Source: Rhinopithecus roxellana
Taxonomy: Eukaryota; Chordata; Mammalia; Primates; Cercopithecidae
Reading direction: 5' to 3'
Length of the DNA stretch: 64,000 nt
Assembly (NCBI RefSeq): GCF_007565055.1
Contig: NC_044554.1
Coordinates: 141,669,463 to 141,733,462 of the forward strand
Shown here: positions 11,531 to 22,120 of the stretch, piece by piece
Numbering within the stretch: the stretch's first letter is position 1
Layout: each line of letters begins with the position of its first letter
The notes under the pieces: model-generated
Told to the model about the DNA's origin: nothing
What the model saw: the letters and a program-made list of their open reading frames with translations, nothing else
Databases searched by the model: none
Made by a program: the position numbers and the translations under genes

Positions 11531-11750
11531 CTTCATTTTTGAAAGATGTTTCTATTGTGTTCACATTAATTTTTTCAGTACTTTAATGCCATTTCATTGT
11601 ATACGATCTTACAAAGCTTCTTAAAATAATTCTGCTGTCACACTTATTTTATTCCTTTGTATATAATGTGCACTTTTTTCTCTCTACTTTTGAGATTTTT
11701 TTTCTGTATTGTTAGTTTTCTGCAATTTAATTATGATGTGCCTAGGTATT

Positions 11751-12080
11751 TGTGGTAGGTAGAATAATGGCACTCCAAAGATAAACACATTCTAATACTT
11801 GGAACTTGTGAATACACTACTTTTTGTGGCAAAGGGAGATTAAGGTTGTAGATGGAATTAAGCTTGCTAATTAACTGACCTTAAAATAAAGTCTTAATTA
11901 TGTAGGTAGATTCAGTGTATTCACAGAGAGTCTTAAAACTAGAACAGAGACCCAGAAAGTCAGAAGAAGATATGACAATGTAAGAAGTTCACAATGAGGT
12001 TCAATGTTGCGATCCTTAGAGATGCAGAAATGGGATTATGTGGGTGGTTCTAGAAGCTGGAAAGGTCTTGAATTCATACC
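11751..12080 (+). repeat. MLT1A-type LTR (MaLR), 3' truncated
   Basis: Starts 'tgtggtaggtagaataatgg' and continues 'cattctaatacttggaactt', 'gattaaggttgtagatggaa' and 'ggttctagaagctggaaagg', the order of MLT1A-class solo LTRs. The 3' end of the LTR (after 'gaagctggaaa') is missing. Confidence 0.7.
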
Positions 12081-12157
12081 ATTTGTGGGTTATTAATCCT
12101 TATGTATCAGTGGAGTCATATTTTTATTAAATTTGGAAAACGTTCAGCTAATTTCTT

Positions 12158-12194
12158 CGTGTGTTTGTGTGTATATATATATGTGTGTGTGCAA

Positions 12195-12227
<33 letters not shown>
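12158..12227. repeat. Compound TG/TA microsatellite
   Basis: TG units (12158-12192, partly interrupted) run into a (TA)n tract at 12197-12227, next to the T-run of the following antisense Alu. Confidence 0.95.
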
Positions 12228-12246
<19 letters not shown>

Positions 12247-12510
12247 GACGGAGTCTCACTCTGTCGCCCAGGCTGGAGTGTAGTAGCACCATCTTGGCTC
12301 ACTGCAGCCTCCACCTTCTGGGTTCAAGCAATTCTCCTGCCTCAGCCTTCCAAGTAGTTGGGATTACAAGTGACCGTCACTACACCCGGATAATTTTTGT
12401 GGGTTTTACCATGTTGGCCAGGCTGGACTCAAACTCCTGACCTCAGGTGATCCACCCGCCTAGGCCTTCCAAAGTGCTAGGATTATAGGTGTGAGCCACC
12501 GTGTCCAGCC
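12228..12510 (-). repeat. AluS, antisense, with internal deletion
   Basis: Starts with a T-run and 'agacggagtctcactctgtc', and ends 'gtgagccaccgtgtccagcc'. The middle linker is shortened: 'ataatttttgtgggttttac' lacks the usual 'gtatttttagtagagacg' stretch. Confidence 0.93.
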
Positions 12511-12854
12511 CCTCTTCTAATATTTTTAATGATTCTCACTTCAGGACTTGTATAACACTATCTGATATTTATCACAAGTCCCTGAGTGTCTATTTATATA
12601 TATTTTTTGTTCTTTTTCTTTTTCTCTCTCTCTGGACTTCATTTTGTAGTTTGAACTACTGCATATTCAAGTTTACTAATCTTTTTTAACATTGTGTTTA
12701 ATCTGTTAATCTCATCCAGTAAAACTTTTATTTTAGTTCTGTTTGGTTCTTTTTCATTACTTGTATTTCTTTCCTCACATTTTGTTTTAAATACTTGAAG
12801 ATATCAGTGATAGCCCCTTTAAAATCATTATCTGTTTATTTCACCTTTTCTGTC

Positions 12855-13158
12855 TTTTTTTCTTTTTTTATTTTTTTGAGACGGAGTCTCATTCTGTCGC
12901 CCAGGTTGGAGTGCAGTGGCTCAATCTTGGCTCAATGCAAGCTCCACCTCCCAGGTTCACGCCATTCTCCTGCCTTAACCTCCCAAGTAGCTGGGACTAC
13001 AGGCGCCTGCCACCACGCCTGGCTAATGTTTTGTATTTTTAGTTGAGATGGGGTTTCACCATATTAGCCAGCATAGTCTCGATCTCCTGACCTCGTGATC
13101 TGCCTACCTTAGCCTCCAAAAGTGCTGGGATTACAGGCATGAGCCACCACACTCGGCC
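12855..13158 (-). repeat. AluY-like, antisense
   Basis: Full dimer from an interrupted T-run and 'gagacggagtctcattctgt' to 'gagccaccacactcggcc'. 'cacgccattctcctgcc' and 'atctcctgacctcgtgatc' are AluY/AluSc-type positions. The short duplication 'ttctgtc' at 12848-12854 and 13159-13165 flanks it. Confidence 0.92.
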
Positions 13159-13931
13159 TTCTGTCATTTTTTGGGTTTTCTTCTGTTTCTACTTATAGGT
13201 AACAATTTCCTGTTTCTTCTTATTTCTAATCATTCTTATTTAGTTGTGAATTCTATATTTTTTAGTACTAATTTAAAAAATTGTTTAAAGGCTATTAAAC
13301 TTTGGTCTGCCAGATAGTTATTTGTAGATAAACTAAATTTTTGAGGCTTGTTTTTAAGTTTTAGTAGAGCACGTTTGGAGTAGTTTTGCACTAGGAAGTT
13401 TTTTCGAGTCCTACTACTAACTCTGCTGTGTATATTGAATGTCCTGAGTGTGCATTCTAGCTGTGTGCATTCTAAACTCTCCATTCTAGCTGGTCAAAAC
13501 TCGAAAGTCTCCTAACCTTGTAAATTCTGCACTTCTTTAGCTTTCAGGTCTCAAGTCTTTCTTTTCCTGGACTAGTGAATTGTTTCCTATGCAAGGACAA
13601 TTTCAAATTTAGAAACAGACTCAAGGGTACCCTATGCAGATTTCTGAGACTTTCACTCTCCAGCTCCCTCTTTTCTGGCACTCTACTCTTCAATTTTCAG
13701 CTGTCTCCACCTCCCTGAAATCTAGTCTCTGCCTCTTCAGAGAGATCACTATTCTATATTTGGGATTCCCACCCTACCTACACCATGGACTGGAGACTGC
13801 CTCTAGAGAAAAAGTCACAAAAATCATAGAGCTCATCACACTTGGTTATCTTTTCTTAATATCAGGATTATTAATATCTTCATGGCCTATAATGACAGTT
13901 GTCCAATGTCTGCAAACCACAGCTTCGTATA

Positions 13932-14297
13932 TGTATTAGTCCATTTTCACACTGCTGATACAGACATACCCGAGATTGGACAATTTACAAAATAAAGAGG
14001 TTTTTTGGACTTACAGTTCCACATGGCTGGGGAGGCCTCACAATCATGGGGGAAGGCAAGGCGGAGCAAGTCACATCTTACATGGATGGCAGCAGGCAAA
14101 GAGAGAGCTTGTGCAGAGAAACTCCCATTTTTAACACCATCAGATCTCATGAGACCCATTCACTATCATGAGAACAGCATGGCAAAGATCCGCCCCCATG
14201 ATTCAATCATCTCCCACTGGGTCCCTCCCATAACACGTGGGAATTATGGGAGCTACAGAATGAAATTTGGGTGAGGACACAGAACCAAACCGTATCA
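13932..14297 (-). repeat. THE1 LTR (3' LTR of the element)
   Basis: Reads in reverse from 'tgtattagtccattttcac' to 'ccaaaccgtatca'. The usual AATAAA signal before the LTR end is lost: at about 14000-14006 the + strand reads tttttt where the partner LTR reads tttatt. Confidence 0.95.
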
Positions 14298-15847
14298 TTC
14301 TGCCCCTGGCTCCTTCCAAATCTCACATTTTCACATTTCAAAACCAATCACGCTTTGCCAACAGTTCACCAAAGTCTCAGTTCATTTCAGCATTAACTCA
14401 GAAGTCCACAATCCAATGTCTCATCTGAGACAAGGCAAGTCCCTTCTGCCTATGAGCCTGTGAAATCAAAAACAAGTTAGTTACTTCTTAGATATAATGC
14501 AGGTACAGGCATTGGGTGAATACAGCTATTCCAAATGAGAGAAATCGGACAAAACAAAGGGGCTACAGGGCCCATGCAATTCCGAAATCCACTGGGGCAG
14601 TCAAATCTTAAAGTTCCAAAATGATCTCCTTTGACTGCATGTCTGATATTTAGGTCATGCTGATGTAAGAGGCGAGTTCCCATGGTCTTGGGCAGCTCCT
14701 CCCCTGTGGCTTTGCAGGGTACAACTTCCCTTCCAGCTGGCTTCAGGGGTTGGCATTGAGTGTCTGCAGCTTTTCCAGGCACACAGTGCAAGTGGTCACC
14801 CCAGCAACTACCATTCTGGGGTCTGGAGGACAGTGGCCCTCTTCTCACAGCTCTACTAGGCAGTACCCCAGTAGGGACTCTGTGTGGGTATGCCCACCCC
14901 ACATTTCCCTTCTGCACTGCCCTAGCAGAGGTTCCCCATGAGGACCCTGTCCCTACTGCCTGGGCATCTAGGCATTTCCATGCATCTTCTGAAATTTAGC
15001 TGAGGTTCCAAAACCTTGGTTCTTAACTTCTGTGCATTTGCAGGCTCAACACCACATGGAAGCTGCCAAGGCTTGAGACTTGCACCCTCTGAAGCCATGG
15101 CCCTAGCTCTACATTGACCCCTTTCAGCCATGGCTGGAGCTGCTGGCATGCAGGGCATCAAGCAGCATGGGGAGCCTGGGCCTGGCCCACAAAACCACTT
15201 TTTCCTCCTAGGCCTCTGGGCCTGTGATGTGAGGGGCTGTTGCAAAGTTTCTGACATGCCCTAGAAACATTTTTCCCATTGTCTTGGTGATTCACATTTA
15301 GCTCCTTGTTACTTATGCAAATTTTTACAGCAAGCTTGGGCTTGGATTTCTCCTCAGAAAATGAGATTTTCTTTTCTATTGCATTGTCAGGCTGCAAATT
15401 TTCCAAACTTTTATGCTCTGTTCCCCTTCTAAAACTGAATGCCTAAACAGCACCCAAGTCACCTCTTGAATGCTTTGTTGCTTAGAAATTTCTTCTACCA
15501 GATACCCTAAATCATCTCTTTCAAGTTCAAAGTTCCACAAATCTCTAGGGCAGGGGCAAAACGCTGCCAGTCTCTTTGCTAAATGTAACAAGAGTCACCC
15601 TTGCTCCAGTTCCCAATAAGTTCCTCATCTCCACCTCAGTCTGGACCTTATTGTTTATATCAGTATCAGCATTTTTGTCAAAACCATTCAACAAGTCTCT
15701 AGGAAGTTCCAAATTTTCCCACATTTTCCTGTCTTCTTCTGAGCCCTCCAAACTCTTCCAAACTCTGCCTTACACTCAGTTCCAAAGAGGCTTCCATATT
15801 TTCGGGTATCTTTTCAGCAATGCCCCACTCTACTGGTACCAATTTAC
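14298..15847 (-). pseudogene. THE1 internal region with broken gag-like frame
   Basis: The internal region begins, in element sense, next to the LTR at 15848 and ends at 14298. Minus-strand open stretches at 15545-15751, 15376-15591, 15158-15406, 14922-15257 and 14477-14917 (146 codons) lie in different frames and overlap. This is the pattern of one decayed MaLR gag-like frame broken by several frameshifts and stops. No protease, polymerase or envelope region is present, which is normal for this family. The product is not functional. Confidence 0.85.
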
Positions 15848-16222
15848 CATATTAGTCCATTTTCACACTGCTGATAAAGACATAACTGAGACTGGGAAAT
15901 TTACAAAAGAAAGAGGTTTATTGGACTTACAATTCCACATGGCTGGGAAGGCATCACAATCATGGTGGAAGGCGAGGAGAAGCAAGTCACATCTTACGTG
16001 TATGGCAGCAGGCAAAGAGAGAGCTTGTGGAAGAAATTCCCATTTTTAAAACCATCAGATCAGAATAGGGCATGTCAGACCTATTCACTATTATGAGAAG
16101 AGCACCATAAAGACCCACCCCCATGATTCAATCTTCTCCCACCAGGTCCCTCCCACAACATGCGGGAATTACGGGAGCTACAAGATGTGATTTGGGTGGG
16201 GACACAGGGCCAAATAATATCA
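15848..16222 (-). repeat. THE1 LTR (5' LTR of the element)
   Basis: Same LTR, about 10-15% different from its partner by eye and longer because of a short insertion near 16062-16078. It keeps the AATAAA signal in element sense (tttatt on +, 15917-15922). Its outer edge ends 'caaataatatca'. Confidence 0.95.
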
Positions 16223-16290
16223 ATATATTTTGTCCAGTTTTCCAGTTGTTTATGGCAGGAGAGTAAGTCTTATATCAATTTCTCTAGCAA
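16223..16290 (-). repeat. L1M 5' end, antisense, continuation after THE1
   Basis: 'atattttgtccagttttcca' followed by 'gttgtttatggcaggagagt' continues the reversed L1M 5' UTR interrupted by THE1. Confidence 0.6.
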
Positions 16291-17440
16291 GTAAGGAAGT
16301 GTAATTGTTTTCTTTAGTTTTTATTGAAAATTTATATGTTGAAAGATTATCAGTATGACTTACCAAAGAAAAAAAGATTTTTTTCTTTCCTGTGTGTTCC
16401 TTCATGTATACTAGATTGTCACCTAATTGCAAGGATTAATTTGTAAGAAAAAAATAATTGGAATTCAAATAGTGTGCCTTAATCATTTTTGCTTTAATTC
16501 CCAAAAGGAATTTTTAAAAATTATTTTCCTCTATGTATATTTTCAAGTAAAATATACATATTTTATTAAATGCTTACATATTTTTGGAAGATTTCCAGAA
16601 TATTATACAAATTGGCATTAAACCAACCTCCTCACTATTTGTTGTTTGTTTACTGTTTATTTGTTCAATGTTTATTTTTATTGTTTATTGTTTTAATAAA
16701 CATCATAGCAACTTGATATCATTTATAATCTTTTTTTAAATGTATGTGTTGGCTCCTTTTTAACCTCATTTCCAGCAAAGACTATTTTGACAAAATGTAA
16801 TATATTTTTAGTCTTAAATTATCTTATTGCTTATGTATTACACTTCTCTGCCACAATAATGAGGACTGAAATGGAAAGTTAACATTTTTTTCTCATTTTC
16901 TGAAATTACAATTCTCTGAATATTAAAAAGTGCTTTTTTCTGCATTTTATTCTAATTATTTCTATTGCCATAAAATTGATCCAAGTAAGATATAATTCAC
17001 ATTTTGTTAAGTAATTATTAAACATTCAAAGGGAAGGTTTTGTTTTTTTTTTTAAAGAAATGCATTTCTTCATGAGATAGGCATTTTTTTTGTCCAGTTA
17101 GGTTTTAAATCCTTGGATGAAATAAGAAGTAAGGGTTCTGACATCAATTTGATTCTCATTTTTCATTTTTATAGATCTAAGCCCTGAGGAACCATGTAGT
17201 CATAAACTTAAAAAATTAAATGGAGGCAGTATTATTTTAGCTATTTCATTCAATTCTTTGAACAATTTCTGATTTATATGACAGTGTAATTTATTGTTTA
17301 AAATTATTTTTTATAATCAGTATGTAGATAACTAGATTACAGTCTAATCTGGTATTTCTGATTGTAAAGAATTTGAAGCCATCTGATGTGAAAAGAAAAA
17401 GTTCATTGATCAGTAATTAGAAATTAGTGCCCTTCATTTT
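16291..17440. other. Unannotated AT-rich sequence
   Basis: Very T/A-rich, with tttattg/tgtttat words near 16640-16700 and an interrupted T-run at 17040-17053. No repeat family or gene recognised. Confidence 0.4.
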
Positions 17441-17905
17441 CATTGGTGTCATAATGTTACCCAGGTATATTGGGTGATGCTGACATTTGGGGTACAAATG
17501 ATCCCCTCACCCAAGTACTGAGCATAGTACTCAACAGTTAGATTTTTGACTTTTCCCCCTTCCTCCCTCACCTGCTCTGGTAGTCCCCAATATCTATCGT
17601 TGCCATCTTTATGTCCATGAGTATCCAATGTTTATCTCCCACTTATAAGTGAGAACATGCAGTATTTGGTTTTCTGTTTCTGCATTAATTTGCTTAGGAT
17701 AATAGTCTCTCGCTGCTTCCATGTTGCTGCAAAGGACACAATTTTGTTCTTTTTTTATGACTGCGTATTATTCATAGTATTCCATGGCATATATGTACCA
17801 TATTTTCTTTATCCAATCTACTGTTAATAGGCACATGCTTTGATTCCATGTCTTTTTTATGTTGACCAGTGCTATGATTAAAATATGAGTGCGTGTGTCT
17901 CAATA
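17441..17905 (-). repeat. L1 3' end (L1PB/L1MA type), antisense
   Basis: Reversed L1 3' UTR and ORF2 end: 'tgacatttggggtacaaatg', 'cccacttataagtgagaaca', 'tgcagtatttggttttctgt', 'tattccatggcatatatgta', 'accatattttctttatccaa'. The UTR part is older than that of L1PA. It carries no A tail or clear duplication. Confidence 0.85.
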
Positions 17906-18476
17906 TTTTTGAATTGTCCCTTTTCTCAGCTGCCTGCAGGTTTGAACACCATGAGTCACAAATAAAATAAGATTCAACATTTCTGTTGTAAAGCAGAAAA
18001 GAGGGCTATTAATTTCTTGACTATAGGCACTTTGTTAGGTAGATGACTCTTAGGAAAGTACAGGCACACCTTATTTTATTATGCTTCACTTTATTGTCTT
18101 TCATAGACACTGTGTTTTATAACCAATTGAAGGTTATGGCAGCCCTGCATCAAGCAAGCCTATGGGACAATTTTTCCAACAGCATGTGCTCACTTCATGT
18201 CTCAGCGTCACATTCTGGTATTCTCACACTATTTTAAACTCTTTCCTATTATTATACCAGTTACAGAAATCTGTGATCAATGATCTTCGATGTCATTATT
18301 GTAATTGCTTTGGGGCACCACAAAGGATGCCCATATATAAGACAGTGAAGGTAATCAATAAATGTTTGTGTTTTGACTGCTCCACTAACTAGATATTTCC
18401 TCATCATTTTGTCCTCAGGCCTCCCTATTCACTAAGATAAAATACTATTAGACTTAAGTGAATTAATAACCTCACA

Positions 18477-20117
18477 ATGGCCTCTAAATATTCGAGTGAA
18501 AGAAAGAGTTGCACATCTCTCACTTTCAGTTAAAAGCTAGAAATCACGAGTCTCAGTGAATAAGGCATGTCAAAAGCCAGCTAAAGGCTAGACCTCTTGT
18601 ACCAGTTAACCAAGTTGTAAATACAAAAAAATATATAGAGAGAAGGAAATTAGAGGTGCTACTCCAGTGAACACATGAATGATACTAAAACAAAACAGCC
18701 TTATTGCTGACATGAAAACAATTATAATGGTCTGTATAGAAGATCAAAAAAGCCACATTTCCTTATTAAGCTAAACCCTGATCTAAAGCAAGGCCTCAAT
18801 TCTACTCAATTCTGTGAAGGCTGAAAGAGATGAGAAAGCTGCAAAAGGAAAGTGTGAAACTAGCAGAATTTGGTTCATGAGGCTTAAAGAAAGAAGTCAT
18901 CTCCATGACAGAAAAGTGCAAAGTGAAGCAGCAAGTGCTGATGGAGAAGCTGCATGAAGTTATTCAGAAGATCTAGCTATGATCATTTATAAAGGTGGCT
19001 ACACTAAACAAAAGATTTTCAATGCAAATGAAATAGCTTTTTATTGGGAGAAGATGGCATCTACGACTTTCATAGCTAGAGGAAAGACAATGCCTGGCTT
19101 GAAAACTTCAAAGAACAGACTGACTCTTCTTAGAGGACTAATGCAGATGGTGACTTTAACTTGAAAGCAATGCTCATGTACCATTTCAAAAATCCTAGGG
19201 CCCTTAAGAATTATGCTAAATCTTCTATCCCTATGCTTTACATATGGAACAACAAAGCCTGTATGACAGCACATCTGTTACAGTAGGGTTTACTGAATAT
19301 CTTGAGCTCACTGTTGAGACCCATTACTCAAAATTTTTTTCTTCAAAATATTACTGCTCAATAAAATGCACCCAGTCACCCAAGAGATATAATGGATGTG
19401 TACAGGGAGATTAATTTTGTTTTCATGTCTGCTAACACAACGTCTAACCTGTAGCCCACGGATCAAGGAGTCATTTCAATTTTCAAGTCTTATTGTTTGA
19501 GACATACATTTCATAAGTCTATAGCAGCTATAGATAGTGATTTCTCTGATAGATCTGGGAAAAGTAAATAGAAAACCTTCTGGAAAGGATTCAGTATTCT
19601 AGGTGACATTAATCACATTTTTGATTTATGAGATTAGGTCAAAATATCAATACTAAGGGGAGTTTGAAAGAAGTTGATTTTAGTCTTTACGGATGATTTT
19701 GAGGACTGTGAGACTTCAGTGGAGAAAGTAATTGCAGATATGGTAGAAATAGCAAGAGAACTAAAATTAGAAGTAGAACCTAAAGATGTGACTGCTGCAG
19801 TCTTACAATAAAACTGAAATGGAGGTTGGGCACAGTAGCTCATGCCTGTAATCCCAGCAGGCATGAGCCACAGGGAGGCTGAGGCAAACAGATCACCTGA
19901 GGTCAGGACTTCAAGACCAGCCTGGCCAACATGGTGAAACCCCATCTCTACTAAAAATACAAAAATTAGCCAGGAGTGGTGGCGCATGCCTGTAATCCCA
20001 GTTACTTGGGAGGCTGAGGCAGGAGAATTGCTTGAACCCAGGAGGTGGAGGTTGCAGTGAGTCGAGATCACACCACTGCACTCCAGACTGGGTGACAAAG
20101 CAAGACTCTGTCTCAAA

Positions 20118-20150
<33 letters not shown>

Positions 20151-20570
20151 ACTCCAATGGATGTGGAGTTGCTTCTTAAGGAACTCAAATGGATGAGGAG
20201 TTGTTTCTATCTTGTAGATAGAAACTACTCCTAGTAAATATGCTATGAACTCTATTAAAAAGACAATAAAGCATTTAGAATATTCTATAAATGTAGTTGA
20301 TAAAGCAGTGGCAGAGTTTGAGAGGACTGACCCCATTTTTGAAAGATGTTCTACTGTGGATAAAATGCTATCAAACAGCATTGCATGGTACAGAAAAATT
20401 TTTCTTAAAAGGAAGAGTCATTCAATGTGACAAACTTCACTGGTGTCTTATTTTTAAAAAGTGCCACAGCCACCCCAACCTTCAGCACCTACCAGCCGTA
20501 TCAGTCAGCAGTCATCAACATCAATGCAACAAAAAACTGACAATTCACTGAAGCCTCAGATGATCATTAG
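18477..20570 (+). pseudogene. Tigger1 transposase remnant (pogo family, CENP-B-related)
   Basis: The ancestral frame starts at the ATG at 18477 (MASKYSSERK...) and would end near 20570. It would encode a CENP-B-type DNA-binding region followed by a DDE catalytic domain. It is dead. Stops and frameshifts leave only short open pieces (18979-19164, 20245-20430). The first catalytic Asp in IFN-V-DET-type context reads IFNANEIAFYW, so Asp is now Asn (19027-19029). The second (normally LLIDNAPGHP) is lost to a one-base deletion at about 19358-19366. An Alu sits at 19824-20149. Human relatives of the family are domesticated genes (TIGD, JRK, CENPB), but this copy shows no sign of rescue. Confidence 0.93.
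19824..20149 (+). repeat. AluS inserted in Tigger1
   Basis: Full-length Alu from 'ggttgggcacagtagctcat' to a (CAA)n-modified tail at 20119-20149. Imperfect target duplication: 'aactgaaatgga' at 19812-19823 and 'aactccaatgga' at 20150-20161. In the left monomer the usual 'cagcactttgggagg' is replaced by a hairpin-forming stretch (see findings). Minus-strand open frames of 156 and 184 codons across it are shadows. Confidence 0.95.
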
Positions 20571-20800
20571 CATTTTTAATAATAAATTGTTTTAATTAAC
20601 ATATTAATATTATTTTTTAGACACAATGCTAATGTGCACTTAATAGATTACAGTAACTTTTACCTTTTAAAAGTAAACATAACTTTTCTATCCACTGGGA
20701 AACAAAACATTTGTGTGACCCAGTTTATTTCAACAATCACTAACAAAGTGATTTTGTTAGTGATTTAAACCAAACCTGCAATATCTCTGAGGTATGCCTG

Positions 20801-20937
20801 TACATAGATGTAAGTTGAGGATGTGGAAATTTACCCTGCATTTTAAGCTATTCATGTCCATGCATTACTTGGAAAATCTTTATGTACCCCCACAGATCTC
20901 AGTTGGAAGATCATAGAACTAGAAGACTGTGCGAGTG
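20801..20937. other. Unannotated sequence
   Basis: Short unique spacer after Tigger1. No feature recognised. Confidence 0.4.
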
Positions 20938-20963
20938 CATGTGTGTGTGTGTGTGTGTGTGTA
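20938..20963. repeat. (TG)n microsatellite
   Basis: About 12 uninterrupted TG units, ending in 'gtatg'. Confidence 0.95.
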
Positions 20964-21043
20964 TGCTCTATTCTGAATACCTCTAGGGATTGTGCAATCT
21001 AGAATAAAAGACATGGATTCTGCTTTCTATAAGACTACACTTT

Positions 21044-21345
21044 GACCAGGTGCAGTGGCTCATGCCTGTAATCCTAAGCACTGTGGGAAGCTGAGGCAGG
21101 TGGATTATCTGAGGTCAGGAGTTTGAGACCAGCCTGACCAACATGGCGAACACCCATCTCTACTAAAAATACAAAAATTAGCTGAGCATGGTTGTGGGTG
21201 CCTGTAATCCCAGCTACTTAGGAGGCTGAGGCAGGAGAATCACTTGAACATGGAGGTGGATGTTGCAGTGACCCAAGATGGCACAACTGTACTCCAGCCT
21301 GGGCGACAAGAGTGAGACTCTGTATCAAAAAAAAAAAAAAAAAAA
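21044..21345 (+). repeat. AluS with perfect 13-bp target duplication
   Basis: Full-length Alu, moderately diverged ('gaccaggtgcagtggctcat' to a 20-A tail). 'aagactacacttt' is repeated perfectly at 21031-21043 and 21346-21358. Confidence 0.96.
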
Positions 21346-21379
21346 AAGACTACACTTTATTGGGAAACAGAAGACTGCA

Positions 21380-21540
21380 CACTTACACTGTGTTACTCTA
21401 TTTCTATAGATGAGGCAAGTGGAGCTCAGGAAGATGAGAGAGCATGTCCAGTTTCACAGGCAGTAATTGATGGCCTTGGAGCTCAAACCTTGGCTCTGTT
21501 AATTGAAAGTCCATGCTCTTTTTCCTAATACCATCTTCCA
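21380..21540 (+). repeat. MIR SINE fragment
   Basis: 'tatttctatagatgaggcaa', 'gtttcacaggcagtaattga' and 'gctcaaaccttggctctgtt' follow MIR order on +. Confidence 0.65.
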
Positions 21541-21559
21541 AATGGCCAGAAAAATAGTA

Positions 21560-22120
21560 TAATTTGACTAACTTTATAAATGGAAGTTATTATGTGAATA
21601 TGTATTATTTGGAAGTTTACATGAGGAGAGAGGAAAAAAAATAACTTGGCCTTGAGGAATAGGGAAGATTTCTGTAGATAAAAACAAAAGAAGCCAGTTA
21701 GGTTGAGGCATAGTGTAAAGAATTTGGGAATGCGTAAGGCACATTGTAGAAGAAAGGAAAAACAAAAACATTAGGAGATGGAGTTTATTTGGAAAGCAGA
21801 GAAAGTTGGCAAGTTGTTGTGGAGTCAAGCATGGAAAATCTTAAAATGAAAATGATTTTCTTGAGAATTAGGAAGCATTGATGGGTTTTGAACGGGGGAC
21901 ATGGCAAAAGTCATGTTTTAGGAAGAATTTTCCGGTAGCACCCTGCAGTATGGTTTGAAAATGGCTTTGACAAGACTACCTAAGTAGGCTGCTGTAATAA
22001 TCCAGATGTGAGGTTATAATGGAATAGACTAGAGTGTGAGCTGTGGGAATATAAAGGAGAAGACAAATACCAGAGACAGTAAGAAGGAAATCGCAGGCTG
22101 GGTTAAATAATGCATGTGGG
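21560..22120 (+). repeat. Old mammal-wide repeat, family name uncertain
   Basis: 'gtaggctgctgtaataatcc' with 'gatgtgaggttataatggaa' and 'tagactagagtgtgagctgt' corresponds to the block 'ggaggctgttgcagtaatcc...agagatgatggtgg...ggtggtag' of an ancient interspersed repeat I know but cannot name securely (possibly an L1ME-class 3' end). The same block occurs at 25195-25530. Confidence 0.5.

Larger units (their letters stand above)
11531..13926 (-). repeat. L1M 5' UTR/ORF1-proximal region, antisense, invaded by three elements
   Basis: Host sequence outside the inserts (11531-11750, 12100-12157, 12511-12847, 13166-13926) reads as reversed L1M 5' region: 'aattatgatgtgcctaggta', 'aatctgttaatctcatccag', 'agttctgtttggttcttttt', 'gttgtccaatgtctgcaaac'. 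Inserts are an MLT1A-type LTR, an AluS and an AluY. The L1 resumes after THE1 at 16223. Confidence 0.55.
13932..16222 (-). mobile_element. THE1 (MaLR) element with both LTRs, minus strand
   Basis: A complete 2.3-kb non-autonomous endogenous-retrovirus-like element. Two LTRs of 366 and 375 bp enclose a 1.55-kb internal region, the usual THE1 layout. The LTR edges follow the TG...CA rule (the inner edge of the upstream LTR has mutated). The flanks 'gtata' (13927-13931) and 'atata' (16223-16227) fit a 5-bp target duplication with one change. The host L1M sequence continues across: 'gtccaatgtctgcaaac' on one side, 'attttgtccagttttcc' on the other. Defective, with no pol. Confidence 0.95.
18061..20800 (+). 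mobile_element. Tigger1 DNA transposon, full length, interrupted by an Alu
   Basis: Both terminal inverted repeats are present: 'caggcacacctta' at 18061 and 'gaggtatgcctg' ending at 20800. They are flanked by TA at 18059-18060 and 20801-20802, the expected pogo/Tigger target duplication. The 2.74-kb span less the Alu insertion (about 340 bp including duplication) gives about 2.4 kb, the normal Tigger1 length. The 5' non-coding part, transposase remnant and 3' part are in order. Tigger1 is a Tc1/mariner-superfamily pogo-like element, long extinct in primates. Confidence 0.97.

Noticed and set aside
14477..14917. 146-codon minus-strand open frame as a gene
   Set aside because: It is part of the decayed THE1 internal region, recognisable by its place between two LTRs.
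19634..20381. Long minus-strand open frames (156 and 184 codons)
   Set aside because: They are antisense translations of the Alu (typical '...SPRLECSGTISAHCNLRLPG...' pattern), with leucine or cysteine runs from the CAA tail.
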